Assembly (NCBI GenBank): GCA_002426795.1
Contig: DINQ01000004.1
Location: 124,001-188,000, forward strand
DNA length: 64,000 bases
From: Bacteroidales bacterium UBA5536
GTDB lineage: Bacteria > Bacteroidota > Bacteroidia > Bacteroidales > F082
Reading direction: 5' to 3'
Under the pieces are notes generated by a model, which had not been told where the DNA came from, searched no databases, and saw only the letters and a list, made by a program, of their open reading frames with translations. A program made the translations under genes and the position numbers. Positions 41,656-51,700 of this stretch are shown here, piece by piece; the stretch's first letter is position 1; each line of letters starts with the position of its first letter.

Positions 41656-43083
41656 ATGAATCAGATTCTTAATGATACAGATCTCCAGCATAAAGTAGCC
41701 GATATTAAGCTCGCTGCATGGGGACGAAAAGAAATCGAGATTGCAGAAAAAGAAATGCCAGGCCTGATGTCGCTGCGCGAAAAATTCGGCAAAGAACAGC
41801 CTTTAAAAGGTGTAAGAATTTCCGGATCGCTGCATATGACCATTCAAACAGCCGTTTTAATTGAAACACTTTCAGCACTTGGAGCCAATGTAAGGTGGGC
41901 AAGTTGTAATATCTTTTCAACCCAAGATCATGCTGCAGCTGCTATCGCCGAAACCGGCATTCCGGTTTTTGCCTGGAAAGGAGAAACCCTCGACGAATAT
42001 TGGTGGAGCACCAAACAAGCCCTCACCTTCGATAATAACAAAGGACCGCAGTTGATTGTTGATGATGGCGGAGATGCTACTTTGATGATTCATAAAGGAT
42101 TCGAGATTGAGAAAAATCCTCAATTGCTGAAAGAGCCCGTTCACAATCTCGAAGAAAAAGCGTTGATGAAAGTATTGCAGGACACTTACCTCGAAAACCC
42201 AACTTTCTGGCATGGTGTTGTTGCTGAATGGAAAGGTGTTTCTGAGGAAACTACTACCGGTGTTCACCGCTTGTATCAGATGAAAGAAGCCGGAAAATTA
42301 CTGGTTCCGGCCATCAATGTGAATGACTCTGTTACAAAATCGAAATTCGACAACCTATATGGCTGCCGCGAGTCACTGGCCGATGGCATCAAACGTGCTA
42401 CCGACGTGATGCTTGCCGGTAAAGTTTGTGTAGTTCTGGGATACGGTGATGTTGGTAAAGGATCTGCAAAATCGCTCAAAGCCTATGGTGCGAGAGTGAT
42501 TGTGACCGAAATTGACCCGATTTGCGCTTTGCAGGCTGCTATGGAAGGTTTTGAAGTCACCACTATCGAAGATGCATTGCCCATCGGGAACATTTTTGTC
42601 ACCACAACCGGTAATAAAGATGTGATTACTCTGGAGCACATGCGTCAGATGAAAGACCAAAGCATTGTTTGCAACATCGGACATTTCGACAACGAAATTC
42701 AGGTTGATGCCCTGAACAATGCGCACGACATCAAACGCATAAACATCAAACCACAGGTTGACAAATACGAGATGCCATCGGGAAATGCTATTTTCTTGCT
42801 GGCCGAAGGTCGTTTGGTAAATCTTGGTTGCGCAACAGGCCATCCAAGTTTTGTAATGAGCAATTCATTTACAAACCAAACACTTGCACAAATTGATCTT
42901 TGGAAAAACAAAGACAAATACGCCGTTGATGTTTATCGTTTACCCAAACATCTCGACGAAGAGGTGGCTCGTCTGCACCTTGCCCAAATCGGGGTGAAGC
43001 TGACCAAACTTACCAAAGAACAAGCAGATTATCTGGGTGTTCCTCAGGAAGGGCCATACAAACCAGATCATTACAGATACTAA
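41656..43083 (+). CDS. ahcY: Adenosylhomocysteinase
   Basis: 475 residues, within the usual range (430-495). It hydrolyses S-adenosylhomocysteine to homocysteine and adenosine, preventing inhibition of methyltransferases. Substrate blocks: LHMTIQTAVLIETLSALGA, SCNIFSTQDHAAAAIAE, VDDGGDATL and SEETTTGVHRLY. The NAD site is VVLGYGDVGKGSAKSLKAYG, the conserved NIGHFDNEI follows, and the C-terminus ends in the invariant KPDHYRY. Homocysteine released here feeds MetH, encoded divergently, so the region forms a methyl cycle. Own promoter and terminator. Confidence 0.98.
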   Translation: MNQILNDTDLQHKVADIKLAAWGRKEIEIAEKEMPGLMSLREKFGKEQPLKGVRISGSLHMTIQTAVLIETLSALGANVRWASCNIFSTQDHAAAAIAETGIPVFAWKGETLDEYWWSTKQALTFDNNKGPQLIVDDGGDATLMIHKGFEIEKNPQLLKEPVHNLEEKALMKVLQDTYLENPTFWHGVVAEWKGVSEETTTGVHRLYQMKEAGKLLVPAINVNDSVTKSKFDNLYGCRESLADGIKRATDVMLAGKVCVVLGYGDVGKGSAKSLKAYGARVIVTEIDPICALQAAMEGFEVTTIEDALPIGNIFVTTTGNKDVITLEHMRQMKDQSIVCNIGHFDNEIQVDALNNAHDIKRINIKPQVDKYEMPSGNAIFLLAEGRLVNLGCATGHPSFVMSNSFTNQTLAQIDLWKNKDKYAVDVYRLPKHLDEEVARLHLAQIGVKLTKLTKEQADYLGVPQEGPYKPDHYRY

Positions 43084-43094
43084 ATCATGTTTAT

Positions 43095-43124
43095 AAAGCG
43101 CTTCATTTTGAGGCGCTTTTTTTC
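43095..43124. terminator. Terminator after ahcY
   Basis: AAAGCGC (43095-43101) with inner TTC pairs with GAG and GCGCTTT (43113-43119), loop ATTTT region, then T-run to 43124. It abuts the stop of the converging lipoprotein gene and may serve it too. Confidence 0.85.
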
Positions 43125-43577
43125 TTAATTGAAAATCCGAAGCAACTGCCCATTGTAGGACGTGTTGTACTGGATCAAAGGATACTTGCCTTCGCCCTCG
43201 AATATGCTGCCATTGAGCAACAAATAGCTGATATTATTGCATTCGTCTTTGGCAAAAGGGAAATTATCCCCAACCACCAAGCGTGTACAATTGCCGTCAT
43301 CGTCGCAGCAGCGGTTCGGATCGTTCGGTGGCATGCGGTCGTAAGCGACAAACTGGTTCTGATCAATTCTGTATACGATAATGCCCCGGCTCGGTGGTGT
43401 CGACGTCAGATAAAGCCACCCACCTGCTGTGTTCAGTTCCTGATAGATGGTTGAATTCGGGTCGATGGTGATGTTGATGAAAACATTGGGAATGTTTGGG
43501 TTTTGTTCTTCCTTTTTGCAACTATTCAATATGATGGTTGTCATTACAATCACCCAGAAACTCAAATATTTCTTCAT
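43125..43577 (-). CDS. Rieske-like lipoprotein without iron-sulfur ligands
   Basis: 150 residues. A lipobox near residue 20 (TTIILNSC) marks it as a lipoprotein. The rest follows the Bacteroidota Rieske-like layout: GGWLYLT, SRGIIVYRIDQNQFVAYDRM, a Cys-rich turn (DPNRCCDDDGNC) and a late LLLNGSIFEGEGKYPLIQYN. The true Rieske ligands (CxH...CxxH) are absent; no His is where they should be. It probably keeps the fold for another role. Its function is unknown. Own -7 element upstream. Confidence 0.65.
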   Translation of the reverse strand: MKKYLSFWVIVMTTIILNSCKKEEQNPNIPNVFINITIDPNSTIYQELNTAGGWLYLTSTPPSRGIIVYRIDQNQFVAYDRMPPNDPNRCCDDDGNCTRLVVGDNFPFAKDECNNISYLLLNGSIFEGEGKYPLIQYNTSYNGQLLRIFN

Positions 43578-43612
43578 CTAAGTGCATTTATCGTTTAACG
43601 GAATTGTTTTGA

Positions 43613-43620
43613 CAAAAGTA
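43613..43620 (-). promoter_or_regulatory. -7 promoter element for the Rieske-like lipoprotein
   Basis: TACTTTTG on the minus strand, 35 bases before ATG 43577. Exact TAnnTTTG. Confidence 0.5.
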
Positions 43621-43726
43621 CACGAAAGTCGTTAATTTGTGTTTCAGGAGCGGCAATAGCAAAAAGGAATTTCGTTGCATGCCTATTTTTCATAGGTTTG
43701 TTGCTGCATGTGGCATTTTTGGGCTG

Positions 43727-44011
43727 ATGAAAAAAAATATTCTCTTTTTGTCTCTTTTATTCACGACTTTACTTACGAGCTCGTGTGGTTTACTGCGCGA
43801 AAATAGTGCTATTCGCGAAAACGAAAAGCTGGAAGCTGCTGCGCAGAAGGCATCGGAAAATGAATATCAAAAAGCCAAAAAAGTGCATTATAAAATGCAG
43901 TCGGATGCTACCCAAAAACAATGGAAACGCACCCAACGTGAAAGTAAAAAACTGATGCGAAAAATGCACCGTAAAAAATCATGGTTCCGAAATTTGTTTG
44001 ATGCGAAATAA
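43727..44011 (+). CDS. Small basic lipoprotein
   Basis: 94 residues from ATG 43727 (MKKNILFLSLLFTTLLTSSC), chosen because it gives a clean lipoprotein signal with Cys20; the frame to 43637 does not. The mature part is a highly charged helix rich in Lys, Gln and Arg (ENEYQKAKKVHYKMQSDATQ; KRTQRESKKLMRKMHRKKSW). I do not recognise a function. Its last 11 bases overlap the ATG of the sensor kinase gene, so the two are translated together. It might act as an accessory of that sensor. Confidence 0.7.
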   Translation: MKKNILFLSLLFTTLLTSSCGLLRENSAIRENEKLEAAAQKASENEYQKAKKVHYKMQSDATQKQWKRTQRESKKLMRKMHRKKSWFRNLFDAK

Positions 44012-47000
44012 CACATTTTATATTTTAAGTAGCCTTTTGGTTTTGTTACTGCAACTGGTTTTCAACAACGCAATATTGCATGCCCAAGCCGGTGTGGCCG
44101 AACAGGAGCAAAACCTTTCGTTCGATCGCATTTTATCAGAAAACATGAGCATACAGAAAGGGTTGAGCCAAAACACCATTTATTGTATGACACAGGACAG
44201 CGAAGGCTTTATGTGGTTCGGGACCTGGGACGGTCTAAACCGTTATGATGCCTACAGTTTCCTGATTTTTAGCAGAGAGCAGGGATTGAGTAATGAGGCC
44301 ATTCGGGCTTTGTTTCAGGATGGCGATTCACTTTTTATAGGAACAGAAAATGGGTTGAACATCATTCAGCTTTCATCGGGTGAAATCACTTCGTACTATA
44401 GCATTGAAGGCGACAGCAACAGCCTGAGCAATAACTGGATCAACCACATTTACAAGGATAACACAGGCAGTATTTGGCTGAGTACTGCAAGCGGATTGAG
44501 TGAATTCAGAAAAAAAACGAACAATTTTCGGCAGGTATTCAGCCGCGACTATGGCAATCCACTCAGAAGCAACCACATGAATATGATGGCGCAGGATGCT
44601 GAAAACAACTATTGGATTGCAACAAGTTATGGGCTGGTTTTTTATGATCCTGTACGCAAAAGCCTGACAAGATATTTTCACATACCCGCCGACGAAAGCA
44701 GTCTGCCCGATAACCATGTAAATTGTATGGTTTTTGACGATGAAAACAATCTTTGGGTTGGCACCAAAAACGGACTGGCATTCCTTGACCAGAAAACTGG
44801 AAGATTCGAAAGAGTTGATCTACCAGGTGATACCGAAAAAACCGCAACCGGAAAAGAAGTTTTGAGTCTGATGGCTGAGCATGACAAAGGCATTTGGATT
44901 GGCACAAACGGAAACGGACTCCATTATTATCAGTTTTCCAGCCGAAAAGTCCGACATTTCATCAACAGACCCAATCGGCTCTATAGTCTGTCAGACAATA
45001 GAATATACAGTATTTTTAAAGACAGCAACAACAATATTTGGGTTGGTACTTTTAACGGCCTTAACAGACTCGATCAGGAGGCTCCTAAATTCAGAACCTA
45101 TCGCAGCAACAGCGAGTTCAGCAACAGCCTTTCAAACAATTCGGTGTGGTGTTTTATCGAAGACAAACCAAATATCATCTGGATCGGCACCGATGATGGC
45201 GTCAATATTTTCGACAAGGGAAACAACAATTACAGTTTTATCAGGAAAGTTCCCGGAAACGATAACAGCCTTTCGGGGAATGAAATCCGTAGCATGCACA
45301 AAGACAGAAAAGGGCGTTACTGGATCGGCACTCGCAATTCGGGTCTCAATTGCTATTTGCCTTCAAAACACAAATACTTACACTTTAAATCTGACCCTAA
45401 AAACCCCAGATCGCTCAGCAACAATTATGTTACTGCCATCCAGGACGACTCACTGGGAAATATTTGGGTTGCCACTGATTATGGATTGGGTAAACTTGAT
45501 TTGCAAACCATGCAATTCAAAAACTACTTCAGTGATAGCAAGCACCCATTTTCACTCTCCGACAACAAGATTTACAACCTATTTATTGACAGGCGCAACC
45601 GTCTGTGGGTATGTTCCGGGAACGGGTTAATGCGCTATCGCTACGAAACAGACGATTTTGAGCACTTCTATTTGCCTGATGACAATGGCAGCAGTCAATT
45701 GGTGATGACCAACAAATTTTTCTCTGTTTCAGAAGGCAAAGATGGTGTTTTCTGGATTGGCACCCGCGGAGGAGGCTTGGTTAAGTTCAATCCAGATTAT
45801 TTATCTTTCCAGGTGTTTACCGAAAAAGACGGCCTCCCGAATAATGTAACCTACAGTGGCATAGAAGATAACGCGGGTAATGTTTGGGTGATTACAAACT
45901 GGGGACTTTCACGCTATAACCCCGAAGCCAACAGCTTTACCAACTACGATGTAACCGATGGACTTCAAAGCAATGAGTTCAACCTGAATGCCAGCATGAT
46001 TACCCATGATGGAGAGCTCTATTTTGGCGGCATGAATGGCTTTAATGCTTTCTATCCTGAAGAAATCAAAGTCAACAGAAAAGTTCCACCAGTCAGAATC
46101 ACAGCTTTTAAAAAATTTCATCTGGTGCAAACCCGCGACATCAAAGAAGGCGATACCGTGGTATTAAACTACGACGATAATTTCTTTACAATTGAGTTTT
46201 CGGCACTCGACTACACCAACCCGGCCAAAAACAAATATCGCTATATGCTCGAAAACTACAACAGTGACTGGATCGACCGCAATGCCGATAAGCGCTTTGC
46301 TGAATACGCGAGAGTGAGTCCCGGCACTTATCGGTTTCGGGTAATTGCGTCAAACAGCGATGGATTTTGGAATATGCAAGGTGCCAGTCTTGTTATCATC
46401 ATCAAGCCAGCCTGGTATTCAACATGGGTTTTTCGCTTTGCTATGTTGATGCTTGTGGTTGCACTTGTTTATTTGCTTGTCTTTCTGCGAATGCGCAGTA
46501 TCAGGAACAAGCATGAAATTGAAAAAAAATACCTGGCATTTGAAAAACAACTCTATGAACTTGAGCAAAAGGCGCTGCAACTGCAGATGAACCCGCATTT
46601 TTTATTCAATTCGCTCAACAGCATCCAGAGCTTTGTAGTGAACAACGATATCGACAATGCCATTCATTACCTGTCAAAATTTTCGCAACTCATGCGCCGT
46701 ACACTCAGCAACTCCCGCGAGAGTTATATTCCATTGCGCGATGAGCTTCAGGCGCTGCAGCTTTATCTCGACATTGAGAGCTTACGATTCCACGGAAAAT
46801 TTGAATATACCATAAACCTCGATCCCGAAATCGACGACGGATTTATCGAAATTCCACCCATGATCCTGCAACCTTATGTTGAGAATGCCATTGTACATGG
46901 CTTGATGCACAGCCCAAAAACAGGCCATTTAAAAATTGACATCAGCATGCAGGACGACAATATTTTATGTATTATTGAAGACGACGGTGTTGGGCGCGAA

Positions 47001-47192
47001 AAGGCAGCTGCTATCAGGCGTGAGTCGGGTATCGAGCGAAAATCGCAGGGGATGCTCATCACACAGGAAAGGCTGGACATCCTAAATCAGTCTACCAAAG
47101 ACATATATACGGTGCAGGTGATCGACCTATTTAACAAAGAAGGTCAGCCATGCGGAACCCGTGTTGAAGTTCGGATTCATTTTAAAGATTAA
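44001..47192 (+). CDS. Regulator-propeller LytS-type sensor kinase
   Basis: 1063 residues; start ATG 44001. After a signal/anchor (LLVLLLQLVFNNAILHA), about twelve two-component-propeller repeats fill residues ~35-720. Each contains an I-W-[IV]-G-T motif (GFMWFGTWDGLNRYD, NLWVGTKNGLAFLD, GIWIGTNGNGLHYY, NIWVGTFNGLNRLD, VFWIGTRGGGLVKFN). A Y_Y_Y domain follows (RYMLENYNSDW). One membrane helix (FAMLMLVVALVYLLVFLRM) leads to a coiled coil and a His_kinase domain with the phospho-His in LQMNPHFLFNSLNSIQSF, then an HATPase_c (YVENAIVHGLMHSP, EDDGVGREKAA). It lacks a DNA-binding part, unlike hybrid SusR-type regulators. The LytTR regulator follows 20 bp downstream. Confidence 0.93.
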   Translation: MRNNTFYILSSLLVLLLQLVFNNAILHAQAGVAEQEQNLSFDRILSENMSIQKGLSQNTIYCMTQDSEGFMWFGTWDGLNRYDAYSFLIFSREQGLSNEAIRALFQDGDSLFIGTENGLNIIQLSSGEITSYYSIEGDSNSLSNNWINHIYKDNTGSIWLSTASGLSEFRKKTNNFRQVFSRDYGNPLRSNHMNMMAQDAENNYWIATSYGLVFYDPVRKSLTRYFHIPADESSLPDNHVNCMVFDDENNLWVGTKNGLAFLDQKTGRFERVDLPGDTEKTATGKEVLSLMAEHDKGIWIGTNGNGLHYYQFSSRKVRHFINRPNRLYSLSDNRIYSIFKDSNNNIWVGTFNGLNRLDQEAPKFRTYRSNSEFSNSLSNNSVWCFIEDKPNIIWIGTDDGVNIFDKGNNNYSFIRKVPGNDNSLSGNEIRSMHKDRKGRYWIGTRNSGLNCYLPSKHKYLHFKSDPKNPRSLSNNYVTAIQDDSLGNIWVATDYGLGKLDLQTMQFKNYFSDSKHPFSLSDNKIYNLFIDRRNRLWVCSGNGLMRYRYETDDFEHFYLPDDNGSSQLVMTNKFFSVSEGKDGVFWIGTRGGGLVKFNPDYLSFQVFTEKDGLPNNVTYSGIEDNAGNVWVITNWGLSRYNPEANSFTNYDVTDGLQSNEFNLNASMITHDGELYFGGMNGFNAFYPEEIKVNRKVPPVRITAFKKFHLVQTRDIKEGDTVVLNYDDNFFTIEFSALDYTNPAKNKYRYMLENYNSDWIDRNADKRFAEYARVSPGTYRFRVIASNSDGFWNMQGASLVIIIKPAWYSTWVFRFAMLMLVVALVYLLVFLRMRSIRNKHEIEKKYLAFEKQLYELEQKALQLQMNPHFLFNSLNSIQSFVVNNDIDNAIHYLSKFSQLMRRTLSNSRESYIPLRDELQALQLYLDIESLRFHGKFEYTINLDPEIDDGFIEIPPMILQPYVENAIVHGLMHSPKTGHLKIDISMQDDNILCIIEDDGVGREKAAAIRRESGIERKSQGMLITQERLDILNQSTKDIYTVQVIDLFNKEGQPCGTRVEVRIHFKD

Positions 47193-47212
47193 CAAAATAA
47201 AACGCAAACAGC

Positions 47213-47959
47213 ATGATTAGATGTGTCATCATAGAAGACGAAGCCAAATCGAGGGATACTTTAAAAGGACTGCTCAACCGATTTTGTCCTGATGTGATGG
47301 TGGTAGGCGAAGGGACCGGCGTGCAGTCGGGGCGTGAAGTTATTGAGCAGCAAAAACCAGACATGGTTTTTCTCGATATCGAGATGCCCGATGGCAGCGG
47401 ATTCCGCCTGCTTGAAAAACTCGACAACATCAACTTCGAAGTTGTTTTCACAACCGCCTTTGAGCAATTCGCCATCAAAGCCATACGCTATGCAGCACTC
47501 GACTACCTGCTCAAACCTATTGTGCCGGCTGAGCTTATTGCCGCCGTCGACAAGGTTAAAAGCATCAAAGAACGTAAAACCAATCAGAGGAACATTGAAG
47601 TTTTGTTAAGCAACATCAATCCCGGAGCACTCGAGTCGAAAAAAATCATACTCTCAACAGCCGAGAAAATCCACGTTGTTGAATTGGACAACATCATTCG
47701 CTGTGAATCAGACAACTACTACACACATTTCTATTTTAAAGACGGTGGCCATTTGCTCATCAGCAAAACCCTTAAAGATGTTGAGAGCCTCTTACAGGAA
47801 GGAAATTTCATTCGTCCATACAAATCACACCTGATCAATATCCGGTTTATTCAGAATTTCAACCGTGATGAAAACACCATTTCGCTAAGCGATGGAAGCA
47901 AGATTCCTGTTTCACGACGAAAAAAAGAAAAAATACTTGAAATAATTAATCACTTATAA
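47213..47959 (+). CDS. LytTR-family response regulator
   Basis: 248 residues. N-terminal receiver: acidic pair CVIIEDEAKSRD, phospho-Asp in DMVFLDIEMPDGSG, Thr in FTTAFEQFAIKA, Lys in YLLKPIVPAEL. C-terminal LytTR DNA-binding domain (about 143-245) has IRCESDNYYTHFYF, LLISKTLKDVESLL, FIRPYKSHLINIRFI and KIPVSRRKKEKI. It is the evident output of the propeller sensor encoded 20 bp upstream. The target genes are unknown; the exported surface operon that follows is a reasonable guess. Confidence 0.95.
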   Translation: MIRCVIIEDEAKSRDTLKGLLNRFCPDVMVVGEGTGVQSGREVIEQQKPDMVFLDIEMPDGSGFRLLEKLDNINFEVVFTTAFEQFAIKAIRYAALDYLLKPIVPAELIAAVDKVKSIKERKTNQRNIEVLLSNINPGALESKKIILSTAEKIHVVELDNIIRCESDNYYTHFYFKDGGHLLISKTLKDVESLLQEGNFIRPYKSHLINIRFIQNFNRDENTISLSDGSKIPVSRRKKEKILEIINHL

Positions 47960-48107
47960 ATCTTGTTTTCAGGTGTTTATATTGCTTTTCATCGAATAAT
48001 TATTCCCCTTTAACTGGCCGGTTGAAACCGTTTTCTTATCGGAGATGGTGTTTTGTAATTGCATTTTATTACTTTTAACATCCATTAACATATCAATTTT
48101 CCAATCA

Positions 48108-48575
48108 ATGGAAGACTATATTTATATTATTATCGGTATTATCTGGCTGGTTTTCAGTGTTGTAAAAGGAAATCAGAAAAGGAAAAGTCAACAACAAGCA
48201 GCCTCCGACAATGCGTCGGAATCTGTTCCGAAGCCAACAGAACAAAAATCATTTGAAGATATATTAAGCGAAATATTAAATCCAGTAGCTCCCTTGACAG
48301 AACAGCCAGCACCTGATCCATATGATGAGGAAGTCTTCAGCATGGAGACTGAAGAAGTGGAGGTAATTGAGGAAGAAAAAAGGACAGAATATCAATCGCT
48401 CGAAGAAATTTTTGCCGCGGAAGCCGAAAGCCGGTTGGCCGCTGTATCAGTAATGGAAATGCCGGAAGACGATACAATTATCGCTTCACAAGCACAACTT
48501 AGAAAGCCAAAAAACACAATCGATTTAAGAAAAGCAATCGTTTATCAGGCCATCCTGGAACGACCTTACGCTTAA
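48108..48575 (+). CDS. Small membrane-anchored acidic protein
   Basis: 155 residues from ATG 48108 (MEDYIYIIIGIIWLVFSVVK); the longer frame to 48045 adds a second hydrophobic run and is less likely. One N-terminal membrane helix is followed by basic GNQKRKSQQQ and a long acidic, Pro/Glu-rich disordered stretch (EEVFSMETEEVEVIEEEKRT). The C-terminus folds into helices with LRKAIVYQAILERPYA. The closing motif DLRKAIVYQAIL(E/N)RPY is seen in many Bacteroidota hypothetical proteins. I do not know its function. Confidence 0.7.
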   Translation: MEDYIYIIIGIIWLVFSVVKGNQKRKSQQQAASDNASESVPKPTEQKSFEDILSEILNPVAPLTEQPAPDPYDEEVFSMETEEVEVIEEEKRTEYQSLEEIFAAEAESRLAAVSVMEMPEDDTIIASQAQLRKPKNTIDLRKAIVYQAILERPYA

Positions 48576-48625
48576 AGATTTGTTAAGCGACTGTGAATTT
48601 TTTTAAGTCGCAAGCTTTGAAATGC

Positions 48626-48657
48626 TTGGATAGTTTAGCGAATTGTTTTTATCTTTA
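48626..48657 (+). promoter_or_regulatory. Candidate promoter of the TonB receptor operon
   Basis: TTG (48626-48628), 21 bases, then TATCTTTA (48650-48657), one mismatch from TAnnTTTG. Leader about 45 nt before ATG 48706. Confidence 0.45.
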
Positions 48658-48705
48658 CCGGCCTTTAACGCACAAAAAGAGTAGTATAACATAAAATTAC
48701 ATGGT

Positions 48706-51700
48706 ATGTTAAAAAATTTACTGTTAACCTTGGGTATTGTGTTGGTGTCGTCTACATTAGCCCTTGCCCAACAAGGAAGATTACAAGGTAAAGTAATAGA
48801 AAAGGACACCAAAGAACCCATCCCTTTTGCAAATATTGTCCTCGAAAATGGAGGAACAATTGTGGGAGGTGCCACGTCAGATTTTGATGGAAACTATGTG
48901 ATCAACCCTATTCCTCCCGGAAAATATGACCTGAAAGCTACTTTTGTGGGCTATAATCCAGTTGTGGTTACAGGCATCAATATCACGGGGAATCAAATCA
49001 CGTTTTACGATATTCAAATGCTTGGTTCCGCCATCAACCTCGAAACGGTGGAGGTTATCGAATATAAAGTACCGTTGATTTCGAAGGACCAAACCACCAG
49101 TGGTGCTTCGGTAACATCCGAAGAAATCAAGAAAATGCCAAACAGGTCGGCTGATGCCGTTGCTGCAACCGTAGGCGGTGTGTTTTCGCAGGACGGTGAA
49201 CGCGGAAACGTGCGTGGCGCGCGTTCTGATGCAACTGCTGTTTATATCGATGGTGTGCGCGTTATCGGCTCGAGCAGTCTTCCGCAATCCGCTATTGAAC
49301 AAGTGGATGTGATCCTGGGTGGTACACCGGCTCAATATGGTGATGCAACAGGTGGTATTATCAGTGTTACTACCAAAGGACCTTCGAGGAAATTTGGAGC
49401 TGGTATTGAACTTGAAACTTCAGAAATGCTCGACGCTTTTGGGCACAACAGGCTCGGATTTAACATCCAGGGTCCTCTTTTGAAAAGCAAGAAAAAAGAA
49501 ACTGCTTTGCTTGGCTTCTTTATTGCCGGTGACCTGCAGTACAACCGCGATGGCGCCATTTCTTCGCTGGGTTATTACAAAGCAAATGATGCAACACTTG
49601 CCAGTATTTCTGCCAATCCTTTGCGTCCGTCTGGAACAGGGACCGGAACTTTCAGAAATGGTGAGTTTGTGAGAATGAGCGATCTGGAGCACATCAATCG
49701 TTCACTGAATAGCGAAAGCTATGATATCAATCTTTCCGGAAATATCAATATCCGCACTACTGAAACCATCAACCTTTCTATTGGTGGTACATTTAATAAG
49801 TCGCAAGGCAATGCTTTCCGCTACTCAGCCTCTTTCTTCAATAGCGACAAAAACACCAAATACGACAACAATACCTGGCGTGTTTTTGGCCGTTTCACCC
49901 AACGCTTCCCCACATCAAACGAAAGCAGTTCGGTCGTGAAAAACCTTTACTACTCTGTTCAGGCTGATTATACCCGTCAGAAAAATTACTTCGGCGATCC
50001 AAACCATTGGGACGACCTCTTTAAATATGGCTATATCGGTCAGTTCAATATTTACAAAACGCCAACTTACGAAATCGGAAGTGATACTGTAAACGGTCAG
50101 TTTTATAACAACGTATATGTGCTCAACTCCTGGGACTTCGACACCCTTGTTACATGGAATCCTGCCGACATCAACCCATTGGTTGCAAACTACACCTCAA
50201 GTTACTATAACACTTACGAAGGTTTAGTTGATGGTCACTACCGCAACCTCGACCAGATTCAGCTGGGAGGCGGTTTGGTTAACGGAAGCTCTCCAAGTGC
50301 ATTTTATGGTCTGTATCAGGCTCCCGGAACCAACCAAAGTGGTTATGGAATTACTGACAACGACCAGTTTAGCGTGAACGTTGCTGGTTCGATGGATATT
50401 GGCAACCACGAAATCAAACTTGGATTCCAATACGAACAGCGCACCAATCGCAGTGTTGCCTACGGACCTACTGGCATGTGGAACCTGATGCGTGGTCTGA
50501 CAAACTTCCACATCCGCGAACTTGACAAAGAAAACCCATTTGTGATCAGCTATGACGGATTTGTTGATACTATCAACTATTACCGTCGTTACGACCAGTT
50601 GTCGCAACGTACTTTTGATGCCAACCTACGTCAAAAACTTGGTTTGCCTGTTGATGGTCTCGATTTTATCAATATCGATTCATATGACTTCAATAACCAT
50701 ACAATTGAATATTTTGATAAAAACGGTGATACACACACCATTTCCATTGGTGAAGAACTGTTCGATATCAGCTTGTTCAGCCCTGACGAATTGTTGAATG
50801 ACGGGAATTATTATACCACTTATTCAGGATATGATTATACCGGACAAAGACTGACAACAAAACCATCGTTTGAAGATTTCTTCAACGAAACGGATGAAAA
50901 CGGGATGTTTACCCGCCCGGTTGGTGCATTCCAACCTATTTATATGGCTGGTTATCTCCAAGACAAATTTGCATTCAGAGACCTTATCTTTAATATAGGT
51001 GTACGTGTTGACCGTTTTGACGCCAACCAGAAAGTACTGAAAGATCCTTATTTGCTCTTCAATGCGAAAACAGCTGGTGAAGTTGATCAGATCAAAGGCG
51101 TTCCGGTTTCGCACCCTGCCAATATTGGAAATGATTATACAGTATACGTGAACAATGTTAACGACCCGTCGCGCATCGTTGGTTATCGTTTTGAAAACAC
51201 CTGGTTCAATGCTGAAGGAGCAGAAATTCAAGATCCAACCATTTTGGATGCAGGTTCAGGTATCTCTCCCTTACTTGTTAATCCTGACCAGAATCGTGTA
51301 GATATTAATTCGTTCAAAGATTATGAGCCACAGATCAGCGTGATGCCACGTATCTCTTTCTCATTCCCTATTTCAGACGAAGCACTTTTCTTTGCACACT
51401 ATGATGTGTTAACACAACGTCCGACAAGTAACCTGTTCTCGAATCCGGCAACTTATTACTTCTTCGAAAATATTGGAACAGTGATCAACAATCCATCACT
51501 GAAACCATCTCAAACCATTGATTATGAATTAGGTTTTACACAAAAACTCACCAATTCATCTTCAATTACCTTTACGTCGTTCTACCGTGAAATGCGTAAC
51601 ATGATTCAGATTTTCCGTTTCAATGGTGCTTACCCGAAAGATTACACCTCTTATAATAACCTCGACTTCGGAACAGTAAAAGGTTTGACTGTTGAGTATG

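Noticed and set aside
47960..48107. Hairpin CGGTT-GA-AACCG as a small RNA or terminator
   Set aside because: Five pairs with a 2-base loop cannot form properly and no T-run follows.
48587..48611. Hairpin GCGACT...AGTCGC as a terminator before the TonB receptor
   Set aside because: The T-run lies in the loop, not after the stem. Six pairs with a 13-base loop is weak.
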